From: Pseudomonas sp. R84
Lineage (GTDB): Bacteria > Pseudomonadota > Gammaproteobacteria > Pseudomonadales > Pseudomonadaceae
Length of the DNA stretch: 64,000 bases
Assembly: GCF_009834515.1 (NCBI RefSeq)
Contig: NZ_CP019426.1
Coordinates: forward strand, 3,523,501 to 3,587,500
Direction: 5' to 3'
Shown here: positions 55,743-64,000 of the stretch, one piece after another
Layout: each line of letters begins with the position of its first letter
How positions within the stretch are numbered: the stretch's first letter is position 1
Position numbers and translations under genes: made by a program
The notes under the pieces: generated by a model
Database searches by the model: none
Told to the model about the DNA's origin: nothing
Seen by the model: only the letters and a program-made list of their open reading frames with translations

Positions 55743-56198
55743 AAACACACTTCCTTGTTTAGCAATGGAACAGTTTTTGTCCGATAGGACTCTCTCTGGC
55801 GAGATCGTCCTATCACTCGCCCAATGAAGGCGTAAGAAACCTGACACAATTTGAAATCTGCCGTAAAGGATTTTTTTGAGATCAAATCGGGCTGTTTCGC
55901 AAAACTGCCGTAAACAAAGCGTGCGGAGGTGAAAGAATGTTTTAGTTGCGCGGCTTTTGCCTAATTGTCTGACGATTTTCTATTTAAATATTAAATATGG
56001 GTAAGTTGTTTTCTGTTAGGCGCGTCTCACTTTGCTGCACTTTATTAGTGCGATGCCAGTGTATTGATATCAACCAAATGGCTCACCCAAACTGTAGGAG
56101 TTGACGAGTGAAACGAGACTGCGATCTTTTGACTTTGCCTTTCAAAAGCAAGATCAAAAGATCGCAGCCTGCGGCAGCTCCTACAAGGGGAAAGCGAG
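55743..56198. promoter_or_regulatory. control region of the exoenzyme operon
   Basis: 456 nt without a credible ORF. The part next to aprA (about 55850-56040) is AT-rich for this genome, with runs such as TTTTTTTGAG and TATTTAAATATTAAATAT, and is where the operon promoter is expected. No specific -10/-35 pair is convincing. The distal part holds a REPIN. Confidence 0.5.
56093..56185. repeat. asymmetric REPIN with a variant arm
   Basis: The right arm is a normal REP (GATCGCAGCCTGCGGCAGCTCCTACA). The left arm reads TGTAGGAGTTGACGAGTGAA then ACGAGACTGCGATC, where the central hairpin is replaced by a different one (CGAGTGAAACGAG-like). Confidence 0.88.
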
Positions 56199-57284
56199 TC
56201 AGCTACCGGTCCGGATCTTGTTCCACACCCGCGTGCGAATCCGGTCAATGTTCAACGGCATCGCCTCCAGCGCAAACAGCTTGCCCATCATCTCCGGGCT
56301 CGGATACACCTTGGTGTCGTTCTTGATCGCCGGGTCGATCAGGCTGTCGGCCTGCTCATTGCCATTGGCGTAGTGCACGTAGTTACTGATGCCGGCCATC
56401 ACGTCCGGGCGCAGCAGGTAGTTCATGAACGCATAACCGGCCTTCTCGTCCGGGGCATCGGCGGGCATGGCGACCATGTCGAACCAGATCGCCGCGCCTT
56501 CCTTGGGAATGTTGTAGCCGATGTCGACACCGTTTTTCGCTTCCTTGGCACGGTTCTCGGCTTGCAGGATGTCGCCGGAGAAACCGACCGCCACGCAAAT
56601 GTCGCCGTTGGCCAGGTCGCTGGTGTATTTCGACGAGTGGAAGTAACTGACGTAAGGCCGCACTTTCATCAGCAGCGCTTCAGCCTTTTTATAGTCCTCG
56701 GGATTTTTGCTGTGGTGCGGCAGGCCCAGGTAGTTGAGCGCCGCCGGGAGTAATTCCGGGCCGTTGTCGAGGATCGCCACACCGCACTTCTGCAGCTTTT
56801 CCATGTACTCGGGCTTGAAGATCAGGTCCCAGGAGTCCACCGGCGCGTTGTCGCCGAGCACGGCTTTGACTTTGGCGATGTTGTAGCCGATGCCGGTGCT
56901 GCCCCACAGATACGGAAAGCCGTGTTCGTTGTTCGGGTCGTTGGTCTGCAGGGCTTTGAGCAGCACCGGATTGAGGTTTTTCCAGTTCGGCAACTGACTC
57001 TTGTCGAGTTTCTTCAGCGCCCCGCCCTGAATCTGCCGGGCCATGAAGTGGTTGGACGGGAACACCACGTCGTAACCGGATTTGCCGGTCATCAACTTGC
57101 CGTCGAGGGTTTCGTTGCTGTCGTAGACGTCATAGGTGACACCGACGCCGGTCTCTTTCTCGAAGTTCTTGGTGGTGTCCGGCGCGATGTAGTCGGACCA
57201 GTTGTAAACCTTGACCGTTTCCGCTGCCTGAGCAAGGGAAACGGCGAGCATCAGCGGTGCCAGAGCGAGGGTCTTGCGGATCAT
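56199..57284 (-). CDS. periplasmic polyamine-type binding protein (PotF/SpuD family)
   Basis: 361 residues from ATG 57284 (AGGAATC upstream; an earlier in-frame ATG lacks it). Signal peptide about 1-20 (ending AQA). The start of the mature part, ETVKVYNWSDYIAPDT, plus GYDVVFPSNHFMARQ and YLWGSTGIGYN are hallmarks of PotF/SpuD polyamine receptors, with aromatic and acidic residues lining the site. It should bind putrescine or spermidine. No ABC permease genes lie beside it, so it must use a transporter encoded elsewhere or act in sensing. Neighbours (cupin, FAD oxidase) support polyamine catabolism. Confidence 0.9.
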   Translation of the reverse strand: MIRKTLALAPLMLAVSLAQAAETVKVYNWSDYIAPDTTKNFEKETGVGVTYDVYDSNETLDGKLMTGKSGYDVVFPSNHFMARQIQGGALKKLDKSQLPNWKNLNPVLLKALQTNDPNNEHGFPYLWGSTGIGYNIAKVKAVLGDNAPVDSWDLIFKPEYMEKLQKCGVAILDNGPELLPAALNYLGLPHHSKNPEDYKKAEALLMKVRPYVSYFHSSKYTSDLANGDICVAVGFSGDILQAENRAKEAKNGVDIGYNIPKEGAAIWFDMVAMPADAPDEKAGYAFMNYLLRPDVMAGISNYVHYANGNEQADSLIDPAIKNDTKVYPSPEMMGKLFALEAMPLNIDRIRTRVWNKIRTGS

Positions 57285-57342
57285 GGATCGATTCCTGTGT
57301 GGGTTTTCTTTTTTGTTGGCAGGCAATCAAAGGATCAAACAA

Positions 57343-57687
57343 TCAGAAAATCAGCACGTAGCTCTTGCGCACGGTTTCCTGGATATCCCAGACACCGAGC
57401 GTGTTGGCCGGCAACATCAGTGCGTCGCCACCTTGTATGTGCAGGGTTTCGCCGCCACCGTCGGGGGTGAACGTGCAGCGCCCGGAAATGAAATGGCAGA
57501 ACTCCTGTGCGGTGATCTGCCGGCGCCAGCGCCCGGGCGTGCATTCCCAGACGCCGGTTTCGACGCCGTCGTCGCGCTCGACGCTGGTGGTCGAGGCAAC
57601 CGCGATCGGCTCGCCGAGGGGCACGGCCACCGGGCTGGACTCATCCAGTTGCAGGGTTGCAGTGTTTTTAAACTGGGTAATGCTCAT
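57343..57687 (-). CDS. cupin-domain protein
   Basis: 114 residues from ATG 57687; a longer TTG-started frame is disfavoured. Single RmlC-like cupin with motif 1 around GVWECTPGRW...EFCHFISGRCTFTPDGG and motif 2 around GDALMLPANTLGVWDI. Such small cupins recur next to polyamine oxidase genes in Pseudomonas. A metal-dependent or ligand-binding role is possible, but the sequence does not fix it. It lies 42 nt behind the FAD oxidoreductase and 58 nt before the binding protein, probably one transcript. Confidence 0.82.
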   Translation of the reverse strand: MSITQFKNTATLQLDESSPVAVPLGEPIAVASTTSVERDDGVETGVWECTPGRWRRQITAQEFCHFISGRCTFTPDGGGETLHIQGGDALMLPANTLGVWDIQETVRKSYVLIF

Positions 57688-57729
57688 GGTTTGACCTGTC
57701 TTTTGGGCTTTCTTCAAGTAAATCGGCGC

Positions 57730-59136
57730 TTAGTGCATGAAACCTTCCATGAAACCGGCGACCTGGCTGGCAAGTTTGCGCCGCCATGGCGCAGTCGCCG
57801 GGTTGGCCAGGGTCTGGTCTTCGTGGACGAAACTTTTGATGATCGCGTTGTAACCGAGCCAGCGGCACGGCTCCGGTTCCCACGCACGCAGTGCATGAAT
57901 GCCGCCGTCCGGCAGCACCCACGGCTGCTGAGCCAATTCGGTGTCGCGCTCAAGAATCAGATCGGCCAGCGTGCGCCCGCCGAGATTGCTGGCGCCGACG
58001 CCCTCCCCGCCATAACCGCCGGACAGCGCGACGCCATTGGCGCGATCACAGAGCATGTGCGGTTTGAAGTGCCGCGACATGCCGAGATTGCCGCCCCAGG
58101 CGTGGGTGATCTGCACGTTTTTCAGTTGCGGGAACAGTTCGCCGAACAGATAACGGCGCAGCTCGACTTCATCGCGGGTCAGATCGAAGTTGTGGCGCAA
58201 CTTGCCGGCAAACTGATAACCGCCGCGTGCGCCGAAGATCAGGCGGTTGTCGGCGCTGCGCTGGCCATAAGTGACCTGACGACTGAATTCGCTGAACGCT
58301 TGGCCACGATTGAGGCCGATCTCATCCCAGGTCGCGGCAGACAAGGGTTCGGTGGCGACGATCAGACTCTGTACCGGCAATTGATAACGGCCCAGCGGCG
58401 GCAAGGTCACCGAATAGCCTTCGACGGCCGGCACGATCCAGCGACTGCGCACGCTGGCTTTCGCGGTGCGCAAACTGCCCGACTGCCAATGGATGACGGG
58501 GCTGTTTTCGTAGATCTTCACGCCCATGTTCTGCACGGTGCGCGCCAGACCGCGGACCAGTTTCGCCGGATGAATGGTCGCCACGTGCGGCGCGTAAATC
58601 CCACCATAAGGCTTGGCCACGCGGATCTGCTGCGCCAGTTGCTCGGGGCTGAGCCAGCGGTAATCGTCGTCGGTCAGGCCCTGGGCGTGCAGTTTGGCCA
58701 GATATTCACGCAGCGTGGCTTCCTGTTCTGGATAGCGAGCGGCGCAATACAGCACCCCGCCCTTGCGGTAATCACAGTCAATGCCTTCGCGTTCGAGGAC
58801 AATCTCCACTTCATCGGGAATGCTGTGCAGCAGATCAAAAGAAGCGCGGCGCTGCTGCGGCGACAGCCCGGCCAGCAGACGGTCCTCGCCAAGCAGATTG
58901 CCCATCAGCCAGCCGCCATTACGCCCAGAGGCGCCAAATCCGGCGGTCTGCGCTTCGACAATCGCAATGTCGAGGCCCGGCGCGAGTTTTTTCAGGTAGT
59001 ACGCCGTCCACAGCCCGGTGTAACCGGCGCCGATGATCGCCACATCGACGTCCAGATCCCGCTCAAGCTCGGGCCGCGCGGTCAGCGGCTCATCGAGTTG
59101 ATCCATCCACAAACTGATAGTGCGCCACGCCGGCAT
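57730..59136 (-). CDS. FAD-dependent amine oxidoreductase (PuuB/OrdL-like)
   Basis: 468 residues from ATG 59136 with GGAG 6 nt upstream. N-terminal FAD-binding Rossmann motif VDVAIIGAGYTGLWTAYYL (about 35), the DAO motif GFGASGRNGGW, and a C-terminal ALSGGYGGEGVGASNLGG that closes over the flavin. This is the DAO family that includes gamma-glutamylputrescine oxidase PuuB. Beside a polyamine receptor, oxidation of a polyamine or its gamma-glutamyl derivative is likely, but the substrate is inferred. Confidence 0.88.
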   Translation of the reverse strand: MPAWRTISLWMDQLDEPLTARPELERDLDVDVAIIGAGYTGLWTAYYLKKLAPGLDIAIVEAQTAGFGASGRNGGWLMGNLLGEDRLLAGLSPQQRRASFDLLHSIPDEVEIVLEREGIDCDYRKGGVLYCAARYPEQEATLREYLAKLHAQGLTDDDYRWLSPEQLAQQIRVAKPYGGIYAPHVATIHPAKLVRGLARTVQNMGVKIYENSPVIHWQSGSLRTAKASVRSRWIVPAVEGYSVTLPPLGRYQLPVQSLIVATEPLSAATWDEIGLNRGQAFSEFSRQVTYGQRSADNRLIFGARGGYQFAGKLRHNFDLTRDEVELRRYLFGELFPQLKNVQITHAWGGNLGMSRHFKPHMLCDRANGVALSGGYGGEGVGASNLGGRTLADLILERDTELAQQPWVLPDGGIHALRAWEPEPCRWLGYNAIIKSFVHEDQTLANPATAPWRRKLASQVAGFMEGFMH

Positions 59137-59188
59137 GCAAGACTCCGCCACTGAAATTCTTCGATGGCGTCGATCCTAGTGCTCGGGC

Positions 59189-60004
59189 TCAGGAGAAGTC
59201 TTGCGCGCGTGTCCGCAAAGAAATTTGTTTAACGTAAGCCTTCGGTGACTGGCCAGTGTGCTGTCGAAAACAGCTGTAGAACGCCGACAACGAGTTGAAA
59301 CCGGCAGCGAACGCCAGTTCATCGATGCGCACCGGCGGCGTGGCGTTGTCGAGGGAGCGCAGCAGATGTTGCAGGCGTGCCTGATTGACATAGCGGTAGA
59401 AGCTTTGCCCGAGCACCTGATTGAGCAGATAGGAAATCTGATTGCGGCTGTAACCGCACTCCTTTGCCACTCGCTGCAAGTCGAGTTCGGGATCGAGGTA
59501 CGGCTGCTGCTTTTCGAAGTACTGTTGCAGGTCTTCAGCCATGAAACTCAACTGGCGCGGCGACAGACCCAGGCGGCTGACCGCCGGGCGCTGACTTGAC
59601 GAGGCCGTGCCGGCAGTTTGCGTGCGCACCAGCGAGGCATATTCGTTGACCCGCCAAATCAAGCCGTCCCTGACCGTGATCGCCTCGCTGGAGCGAAACG
59701 ACACCAGCCCGTCGCCGCCGCGCAAGGTCACTTCGTATTGAATGAACGCGGTGTTGCCGTCGACGCGAATGCGGTCGCAATGCTCAAGCAGTTCGTCGGA
59801 TTCGCGCGGCATGCTGACGCGCACGTATTCGCGTAACTCGTCGAGGCCGAGCACGCGGTTCTGGAAGAAATCGTTGTACTGGATGTCCGGGTGGTACAGC
59901 GCCATGACGCTGTCGAGGTCACGGTGCTTCCAGCTCAGGTGATAGCGCATGACCGTGGCGGCCGTGGCCTGGGTCTGTTCTGGGCCGTCGTCGTCGGCGT
60001 ACAT
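59189..60004 (-). CDS. AraC-family regulator with NTF2/SnoaL-like sensor domain
   Basis: 271 residues. Residues about 12-128 form an NTF2/SnoaL-like alpha+beta fold (MRYHLSWKHRDLDSVMALYHPDIQYND, typical SnoaL start). Residues about 165-265 form the AraC DNA-binding domain with two helix-turn-helix units (LQRVAKECGYSRNQISYLLNQ and IDELAFAAGFNSLSAFYSCF). The sensor is unusual, as most AraC proteins use a cupin. It lies 52 nt upstream of and codirectional with the FAD oxidoreductase, so control of this polyamine group is likely. Confidence 0.88.
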   Translation of the reverse strand: MYADDDGPEQTQATAATVMRYHLSWKHRDLDSVMALYHPDIQYNDFFQNRVLGLDELREYVRVSMPRESDELLEHCDRIRVDGNTAFIQYEVTLRGGDGLVSFRSSEAITVRDGLIWRVNEYASLVRTQTAGTASSSQRPAVSRLGLSPRQLSFMAEDLQQYFEKQQPYLDPELDLQRVAKECGYSRNQISYLLNQVLGQSFYRYVNQARLQHLLRSLDNATPPVRIDELAFAAGFNSLSAFYSCFRQHTGQSPKAYVKQISLRTRAQDFS

Positions 60005-60267
60005 AAAGGGCTCGGCGCAAAAGAATCGAGCTTGCCGAAGTTCGGCGCGGGCTTCAATGACTAATCCGTAGTGGCCATTTGGCGACGATTGCGTAGGCCG
60101 TGACTTACATCAAAAAATGCGAAGCAATCGCAAAATGAACTGAAAAATCTCACAGGAATTTCACATCCGGATGCTACTTTTAATGTCAGTCACCGGTTGA
60201 GCCAATGAAGGCTCTTCCCACCTAACATGAGCAAACGGAAGCGCTCGATGAAGAAGGCGGGCAACAC

Positions 60268-60540
60268 ATGAATAAAGGGTCAAGCAAAGTCACGTTCCCC
60301 AATGCATGCCAACTGATGCGCTGGCATTTTCATCCCATGGGTTTCGAGGCGACGATGGACGCGCCGGGCAGCATGATCGCCCGTCTGTTTGATCGCGCCA
60401 GTGGCGAAACCATGATCGCCATCGCCGGCATCCCGTGCGCGACGGTGATGAATGCAGCGGATGTCGAGCGAATCATCGAGGCTGTGGAGGATGAGCTGGA
60501 AGCTTTCGTACCTCCGGAGTCTCTCAGGAGTTACGCATAA
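60268..60540 (+). CDS. DUF1652 family protein
   Basis: 90 residues, ATG 60268 preceded by GAAGGCGGG. The core (QLMRWHFHPMGFEATMDAPGSMIARLFDRASGETMIAIAGIP) is the DUF1652 domain, frequent in Pseudomonas and of unknown function. A strong terminator follows 16 nt after the stop. The 263 nt upstream, between it and the AraC gene, contain no ORF and should hold both divergent promoters. Confidence 0.85.
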   Translation: MNKGSSKVTFPNACQLMRWHFHPMGFEATMDAPGSMIARLFDRASGETMIAIAGIPCATVMNAADVERIIEAVEDELEAFVPPESLRSYA

Positions 60541-60556
60541 GCTTATGATTTAAAAC

Positions 60557-60586
60557 AAAAAAGCCCACATTTCTGTGGGCTTTTTT
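60557..60586. terminator. bidirectional intrinsic terminator
   Basis: AAAAAAGCCCACA-TTTC-TGTGGGCTTTTTT, a stem with A and T runs on both sides, between the DUF1652 gene and the convergent helicase gene. Confidence 0.93.
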
Positions 60587-60590
60587 GTGC

Positions 60591-63065
60591 CTATGCGGTT
60601 TGTTTGGTGATGCGGTGATCAACGAAGAACGGCTTACCCTTGGCCACCCGGTCAGACGCCCTGGGCATATTCACCGCTTGCGCTTCCTGCGGTTCGACAT
60701 ACCAGTAGCAATGGCTGACAGCCCGTGTAATACCGACGTAGGCCAGGCGCAGGATCTCGTCCTTTTGCGCACTGTCGTACGGTTCGCTGTCACCCGATTT
60801 ACCCAAACCTGCCATGCGATAAACCTGGTTCTTGTAGGGCGAGCTGGTCAGGTGCTGACAGTCACCGAGCAAGAACACTGCATCTGCCTGCAGGCCTTTG
60901 GCGCTGTGGTAGGTCAGTTGTTTCAGGCGCCGCGCCGCGTATGGCAAGCTCGAATCTACATTAACTACGGACTGAATATGCTGTTCAATCAATAACTTAT
61001 CGCTGCTTTTTCGATACAACATCAAGATTGAATGACCTTGACGATAGTGTTCGGCGAGGCGCTGACCCAAAGCCTGATCGTCGCGCTCCAGCACATTGAC
61101 CGGCTGCAGCGGCTTGGGTGCGCCGCTGGCCTTGGCCTTTTTGCCGGGGATCGCTGGGGCGGCGCGGACGATATGTTCAGCGGCATCAATGATGTGCTGG
61201 TGGCTGCGGTAGTTATCGCTGAGCATCACCCGCGTGGTGCTCGGCGACGGGAATTCCTTGTCGAACGCCATGAAGTAGCTCGGCGAACTGCCGCGCCAGC
61301 CGTAAATCGACTGCCAGTCATCACCGACGCACAGCAACGACGAACGCTGCGCGCCCCGCCCGACGTGCATGGCCGGGCCACGACTGCGGATTTCCGCCAG
61401 ACTTGCGCGAATCCACGAGACGATCTGTGGCGAAACGTCCTGAAATTCGTCGATCATCAAGTGCGACAACGGCCTGAGTAACTCGTCGCTCAACAGCTTG
61501 AGGTTCTCCGGCGAATGCTCGCTGAACAGCGCGAACATGCGGTTGTAAGTCATGACCGGCGGTTTCTGATCGAGCAGATGATCTTCAAAAGTCCGCCAGA
61601 ACAGACTCAGGGCCTCAAAGAAAAACCGGTCCGGGTCATCCTTGGCAAAGCTCATGCGGCTGACGGCGTCAGGCACATCCAGGCCCAGGTTCTCGATGAA
61701 GCCTGCCGCTGCGACAAAACAGTCGAGCAAAGGAGCGGAAGCCAACTCGCCCTTGACCTTGTAATCGAAGCCCGGCCCGGCACTCGCATCGCCCGCCAAG
61801 GTTGCTAGAACACGCCTTGAAGACTCATAACTATCAAGCCAAATCAACGGCTTACGACAGAAAGCTTGGAACAGGGTGCGCTTCACCGCCCATTCTGCGC
61901 GTATGCCGAGCTTGGCATTTGGCCGGCTCACCTGCGGGTTTTCCCGTGGGTCGAAACCTAACACTACCCACGCATCCAGACTCGGAATGTAGCCGTGGCA
62001 ATGGAATTTTGCGCCGTTGATGTCGAAACTCTGCCGGTTCGGCTCAATGCCCTTGATCGGCCAGGCACCGGCACGGAACCACAGATCTTCGATGGCATCG
62101 CACAGTTCTTCGTCGCGCTGGGAGGCCAGCTGCGTTACCGCTACGCGCTTCTGCACGTCCGGGTGATCACGCTCCAGCTCCTTGAGCTGCAAACCGGCGC
62201 GAGACAATGGCTGAATCAATTGGCGAAAACGCTCGTCCTGGTTGAACAAGCGGTGATAGCAGGCGTTGAGTTGCTGGCGTTGCGCATCGTTGATGCGCAG
62301 GTCGAACGGGTTACTGTCGACCTCCTCGTCAGCACCTTGCGCTCGATGACTGAGGTTTTCAAAGGCCTGCAAGCGCTCAAATCCCGGCAAGCTGCGCACC
62401 ATCGGCAGAATGCGCGAGTGGAATGTACGCACCAGTTCGCGCGCCTGGCGCAGATTCAGCGCCTGGCCCCAGAGCGCGAACAGCTCAATCAATTTGTTGA
62501 TGAAATCCTTGCGCGACTCGCGGGTGAAGGTCACCACAGTCATCGAATCCAGCTCAAAGCCCAGATAGTGGTTGAGCAGCAGGATGCGCAGCACCAGCGT
62601 GGTGGACTTGCCCGCGCCAGCGCCGGCGACCACGGATGTCGAGGGGGTTTCGCTGAAAATCATCTTCCATTGCGCGACGCTTGGCTGAGCATGCTCAGGC
62701 AATAAACGCGCGACATCGGCCTTCATGCGCTTTTTCAGCTCGGCCGTTAGCGGCAGGCGCCAATCGTCAAACAGATGATTATCAACGCTCGGCGGGCGAT
62801 GCTCAGTGTTGCGGCTGTCACGGATCAGCAGTACCTGCCGGCCTTCTTCCAGCCCCTCCAGCTTGCCTTCCTTAAAGCCATATTCGACGCCAGCGGTGTG
62901 GCCGCTGCGGAAACCATCGGCCTGGCCGTGCAGCCACGATGCCCGGTGCTGCGCGCGCAGACGCGTCAAACCATGGCCGAAGAAGCGTGCAGCCAGGCGT
63001 TTGAACCAGGGCATCTCGGCCAAGGGGCGAAGTTCGGGAGGAAGATCGGGGGTGTGTTGCGTCAC
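60591..63065 (-). CDS. UvrD/Rep-superfamily DNA helicase (HelD-like)
   Basis: 824 residues from GTG 63065 (GGAG upstream). Superfamily 1A motifs: Walker A VVAGAGAGKST (about 147), motif Ia VVTFTRESRKDF, Walker B MIDEFQDVSP, motif III LCVGDDWQSIYGWRG, motif IV YRSHQHI, motif V TYHSAKGLQADAVF and motif VI RLAYVGITRA. A ~110-residue N-terminal extension and a large insertion between motifs Ia and II resemble helicase IV (HelD) rather than UvrD. Probable DNA-repair translocase. The 279 nt upstream (63066-63344) contain no evident gene. Confidence 0.9.
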   Translation of the reverse strand: MTQHTPDLPPELRPLAEMPWFKRLAARFFGHGLTRLRAQHRASWLHGQADGFRSGHTAGVEYGFKEGKLEGLEEGRQVLLIRDSRNTEHRPPSVDNHLFDDWRLPLTAELKKRMKADVARLLPEHAQPSVAQWKMIFSETPSTSVVAGAGAGKSTTLVLRILLLNHYLGFELDSMTVVTFTRESRKDFINKLIELFALWGQALNLRQARELVRTFHSRILPMVRSLPGFERLQAFENLSHRAQGADEEVDSNPFDLRINDAQRQQLNACYHRLFNQDERFRQLIQPLSRAGLQLKELERDHPDVQKRVAVTQLASQRDEELCDAIEDLWFRAGAWPIKGIEPNRQSFDINGAKFHCHGYIPSLDAWVVLGFDPRENPQVSRPNAKLGIRAEWAVKRTLFQAFCRKPLIWLDSYESSRRVLATLAGDASAGPGFDYKVKGELASAPLLDCFVAAAGFIENLGLDVPDAVSRMSFAKDDPDRFFFEALSLFWRTFEDHLLDQKPPVMTYNRMFALFSEHSPENLKLLSDELLRPLSHLMIDEFQDVSPQIVSWIRASLAEIRSRGPAMHVGRGAQRSSLLCVGDDWQSIYGWRGSSPSYFMAFDKEFPSPSTTRVMLSDNYRSHQHIIDAAEHIVRAAPAIPGKKAKASGAPKPLQPVNVLERDDQALGQRLAEHYRQGHSILMLYRKSSDKLLIEQHIQSVVNVDSSLPYAARRLKQLTYHSAKGLQADAVFLLGDCQHLTSSPYKNQVYRMAGLGKSGDSEPYDSAQKDEILRLAYVGITRAVSHCYWYVEPQEAQAVNMPRASDRVAKGKPFFVDHRITKQTA

Positions 63066-63344
63066 GCTGACGGGCTCCAGTGTGTGAGGCTGTTGCGGCT
63101 ATGGTGTCTGTATTTGCCGTTCAGTTCTAGCGAAATGCTTACAGGTCATTGGTTTAGGCGATGAACTGAAGGTGAGATGAGACGCTTTCGAGCTGCTTTC
63201 TTATCTGGAATTTCGATCATAACGCCGCACTTTTTACGCTTTTTATCGATCATTAACTGATAGATGATGGCCGTCATAAACCACCGGTGTCGCGTCGGGT
63301 GTCAACCATTCACACCCCATGACGAACCTTTTGAGGAGACGATC

Positions 63345-64000
63345 ATGCTTGAACTCAGACCTTTCAGCTCGCTAGGCGGCGCCCATCACGGCTGGTTGGA
63401 TGCCCATCACCACTTTTCGTTCGCCGAGTACTACGACCCACAGCGCATGAACTGGGGCAACCTGCGGGTGTGGAACGATGACGTGATCGCTGCCGGCACT
63501 GGCTTCCCGCAGCATCCGCACCGCGACATGGAAATCATCACCTATGTCCGTGAAGGTGCGATTACTCACCAAGACAACCTGGGCAACAAGGGCCGCACCG
63601 AGGCTGGCGATGTGCAAGTGATGAGCGCCGGCACCGGCATCGCTCACAGCGAATACAACCTGGAAGCGAAAGACAGCAAGATCTTCCAGATCTGGATTCT
63701 GCCGACGGAAACCGGCGCCCCGCCATCTTGGGGTGCCAAACCCTTTCCGAAAGGCCAGCGTGAAGGCTTTGTCACACTGGCCAGCGGCAAGGATGGCGAT
63801 GACCAAAGTCTGCGGATTCGCGCCGATGCCAGGTTGGTCGCGGCCAATCTCAAGGCGGGTGAAACCGCGGAATATCACCTGGACGAGGGCCGTCGCGCCT
63901 ATCTGGTACCGGCCACCGGCGTGATTGAAGTCAACGGCTTGCGTGCACAAGCTCGAGACGGTGTGGCAGTGGCGCATGAGCAAGTGCTGAGCGTCACGGC
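63345..64000 (+). CDS. pirin family protein (cut by the window end)
   Basis: 218 residues visible from ATG 63345, with GAGGAG 7 nt upstream; the reading frame is open to the last base. Bicupin with the N-terminal metal motif FPQHPHRDMEIITYVREG and EAGDVQVMSAGTGIAHSEYN, which places it with YhaK/pirin-like quercetinase-type proteins. Proposed activity is oxidation of flavonols or redox sensing, not specified by the sequence. About 15 C-terminal residues are probably missing. Confidence 0.9.
   Translation, partial: MLELRPFSSLGGAHHGWLDAHHHFSFAEYYDPQRMNWGNLRVWNDDVIAAGTGFPQHPHRDMEIITYVREGAITHQDNLGNKGRTEAGDVQVMSAGTGIAHSEYNLEAKDSKIFQIWILPTETGAPPSWGAKPFPKGQREGFVTLASGKDGDDQSLRIRADARLVAANLKAGETAEYHLDEGRRAYLVPATGVIEVNGLRAQARDGVAVAHEQVLSVT

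Overview
The window is a chromosomal segment of a Pseudomonas of the P. fluorescens group. The evidence is the high GC content, the dense repetitive extragenic palindromes typical of that group (families starting GTAGGAGCTGCCG, GTGGGAGCGAGC and TGTAGGAGTGAGCC), a fap amyloid operon, and a complete apr/lip exoenzyme operon. The assignment rests on gene content and layout read by eye, not on a database search.

Layout. 1-4130 (+): the end of the functional-amyloid operon fapB(partial)-fapC-fapD-fapE-fapF, then a sigma-54-type regulator (-). 5.9-9.3 kb (+): a small conserved protein, a delta-60 repeat protein and the Na+/H+ antiporter NhaB. 9.4-12.8 kb (-): a tightly overlapping gnd-zwf-HAD phosphatase operon (oxidative pentose phosphate). 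13.0-16.0 kb (+): a short coiled-coil protein, the phosphoethanolamine transferase CptA, and a DUF6124-type protein behind a long, highly structured leader. 16.1-25.2 kb (-): a self-contained selenocysteine/formate dehydrogenase block fdoG-fdoH-fdoI-fdhE-selA-selB-selC. fdoG carries an in-frame UGA with a textbook SECIS hairpin, and the tRNA-Sec gene sits 6 nt behind selB. 25.5-33.8 kb: a PatB/MalY-like C-S lyase, a short-chain dehydrogenase, an IS110-family insertion sequence sitting inside a REP element, a CPA1-type antiporter, small proteins and a PAS hybrid histidine kinase. 33.8-37.8 kb (-): an XPD/DinG-like helicase coupled to a FAN1-type VRR-NUC nuclease. 38-38.7 kb: a YgdI/YgdR-like lipoprotein (+) and a small secreted protein (-). 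38.9-55.7 kb (-): the exoenzyme operon aprA-inh-aprD-aprE-aprF, two tandem autotransporter subtilases and two family I.3 lipases. The metalloprotease and lipases carry RTX repeats and are expected to leave through AprDEF. 56.2-60 kb (-): a polyamine-type binding protein, a cupin, an FAD-dependent amine oxidoreductase and an AraC regulator with an NTF2-like sensor domain, probably a putrescine/polyamine catabolic group. 60.3-64 kb: a DUF1652 protein, a UvrD-like helicase and a pirin cut by the window end.

The most interesting signals are non-coding. (i) The IS110 element's upstream non-coding end contains a two-loop RNA whose internal loops carry short stretches matching both sides of its own REP insertion site and both element ends, i.e. 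a readable bridge RNA. (ii) The leader of the DUF6124 gene has three hairpins and two sets of mutually exclusive pairings, under a palindromic operator candidate. (iii) Intrinsic-terminator-like hairpins separate the abundant product from the rest in two export operons (fapC|fapD and aprA|inh). (iv) The selenocysteine machinery is almost completely packed behind its own selenoprotein gene.
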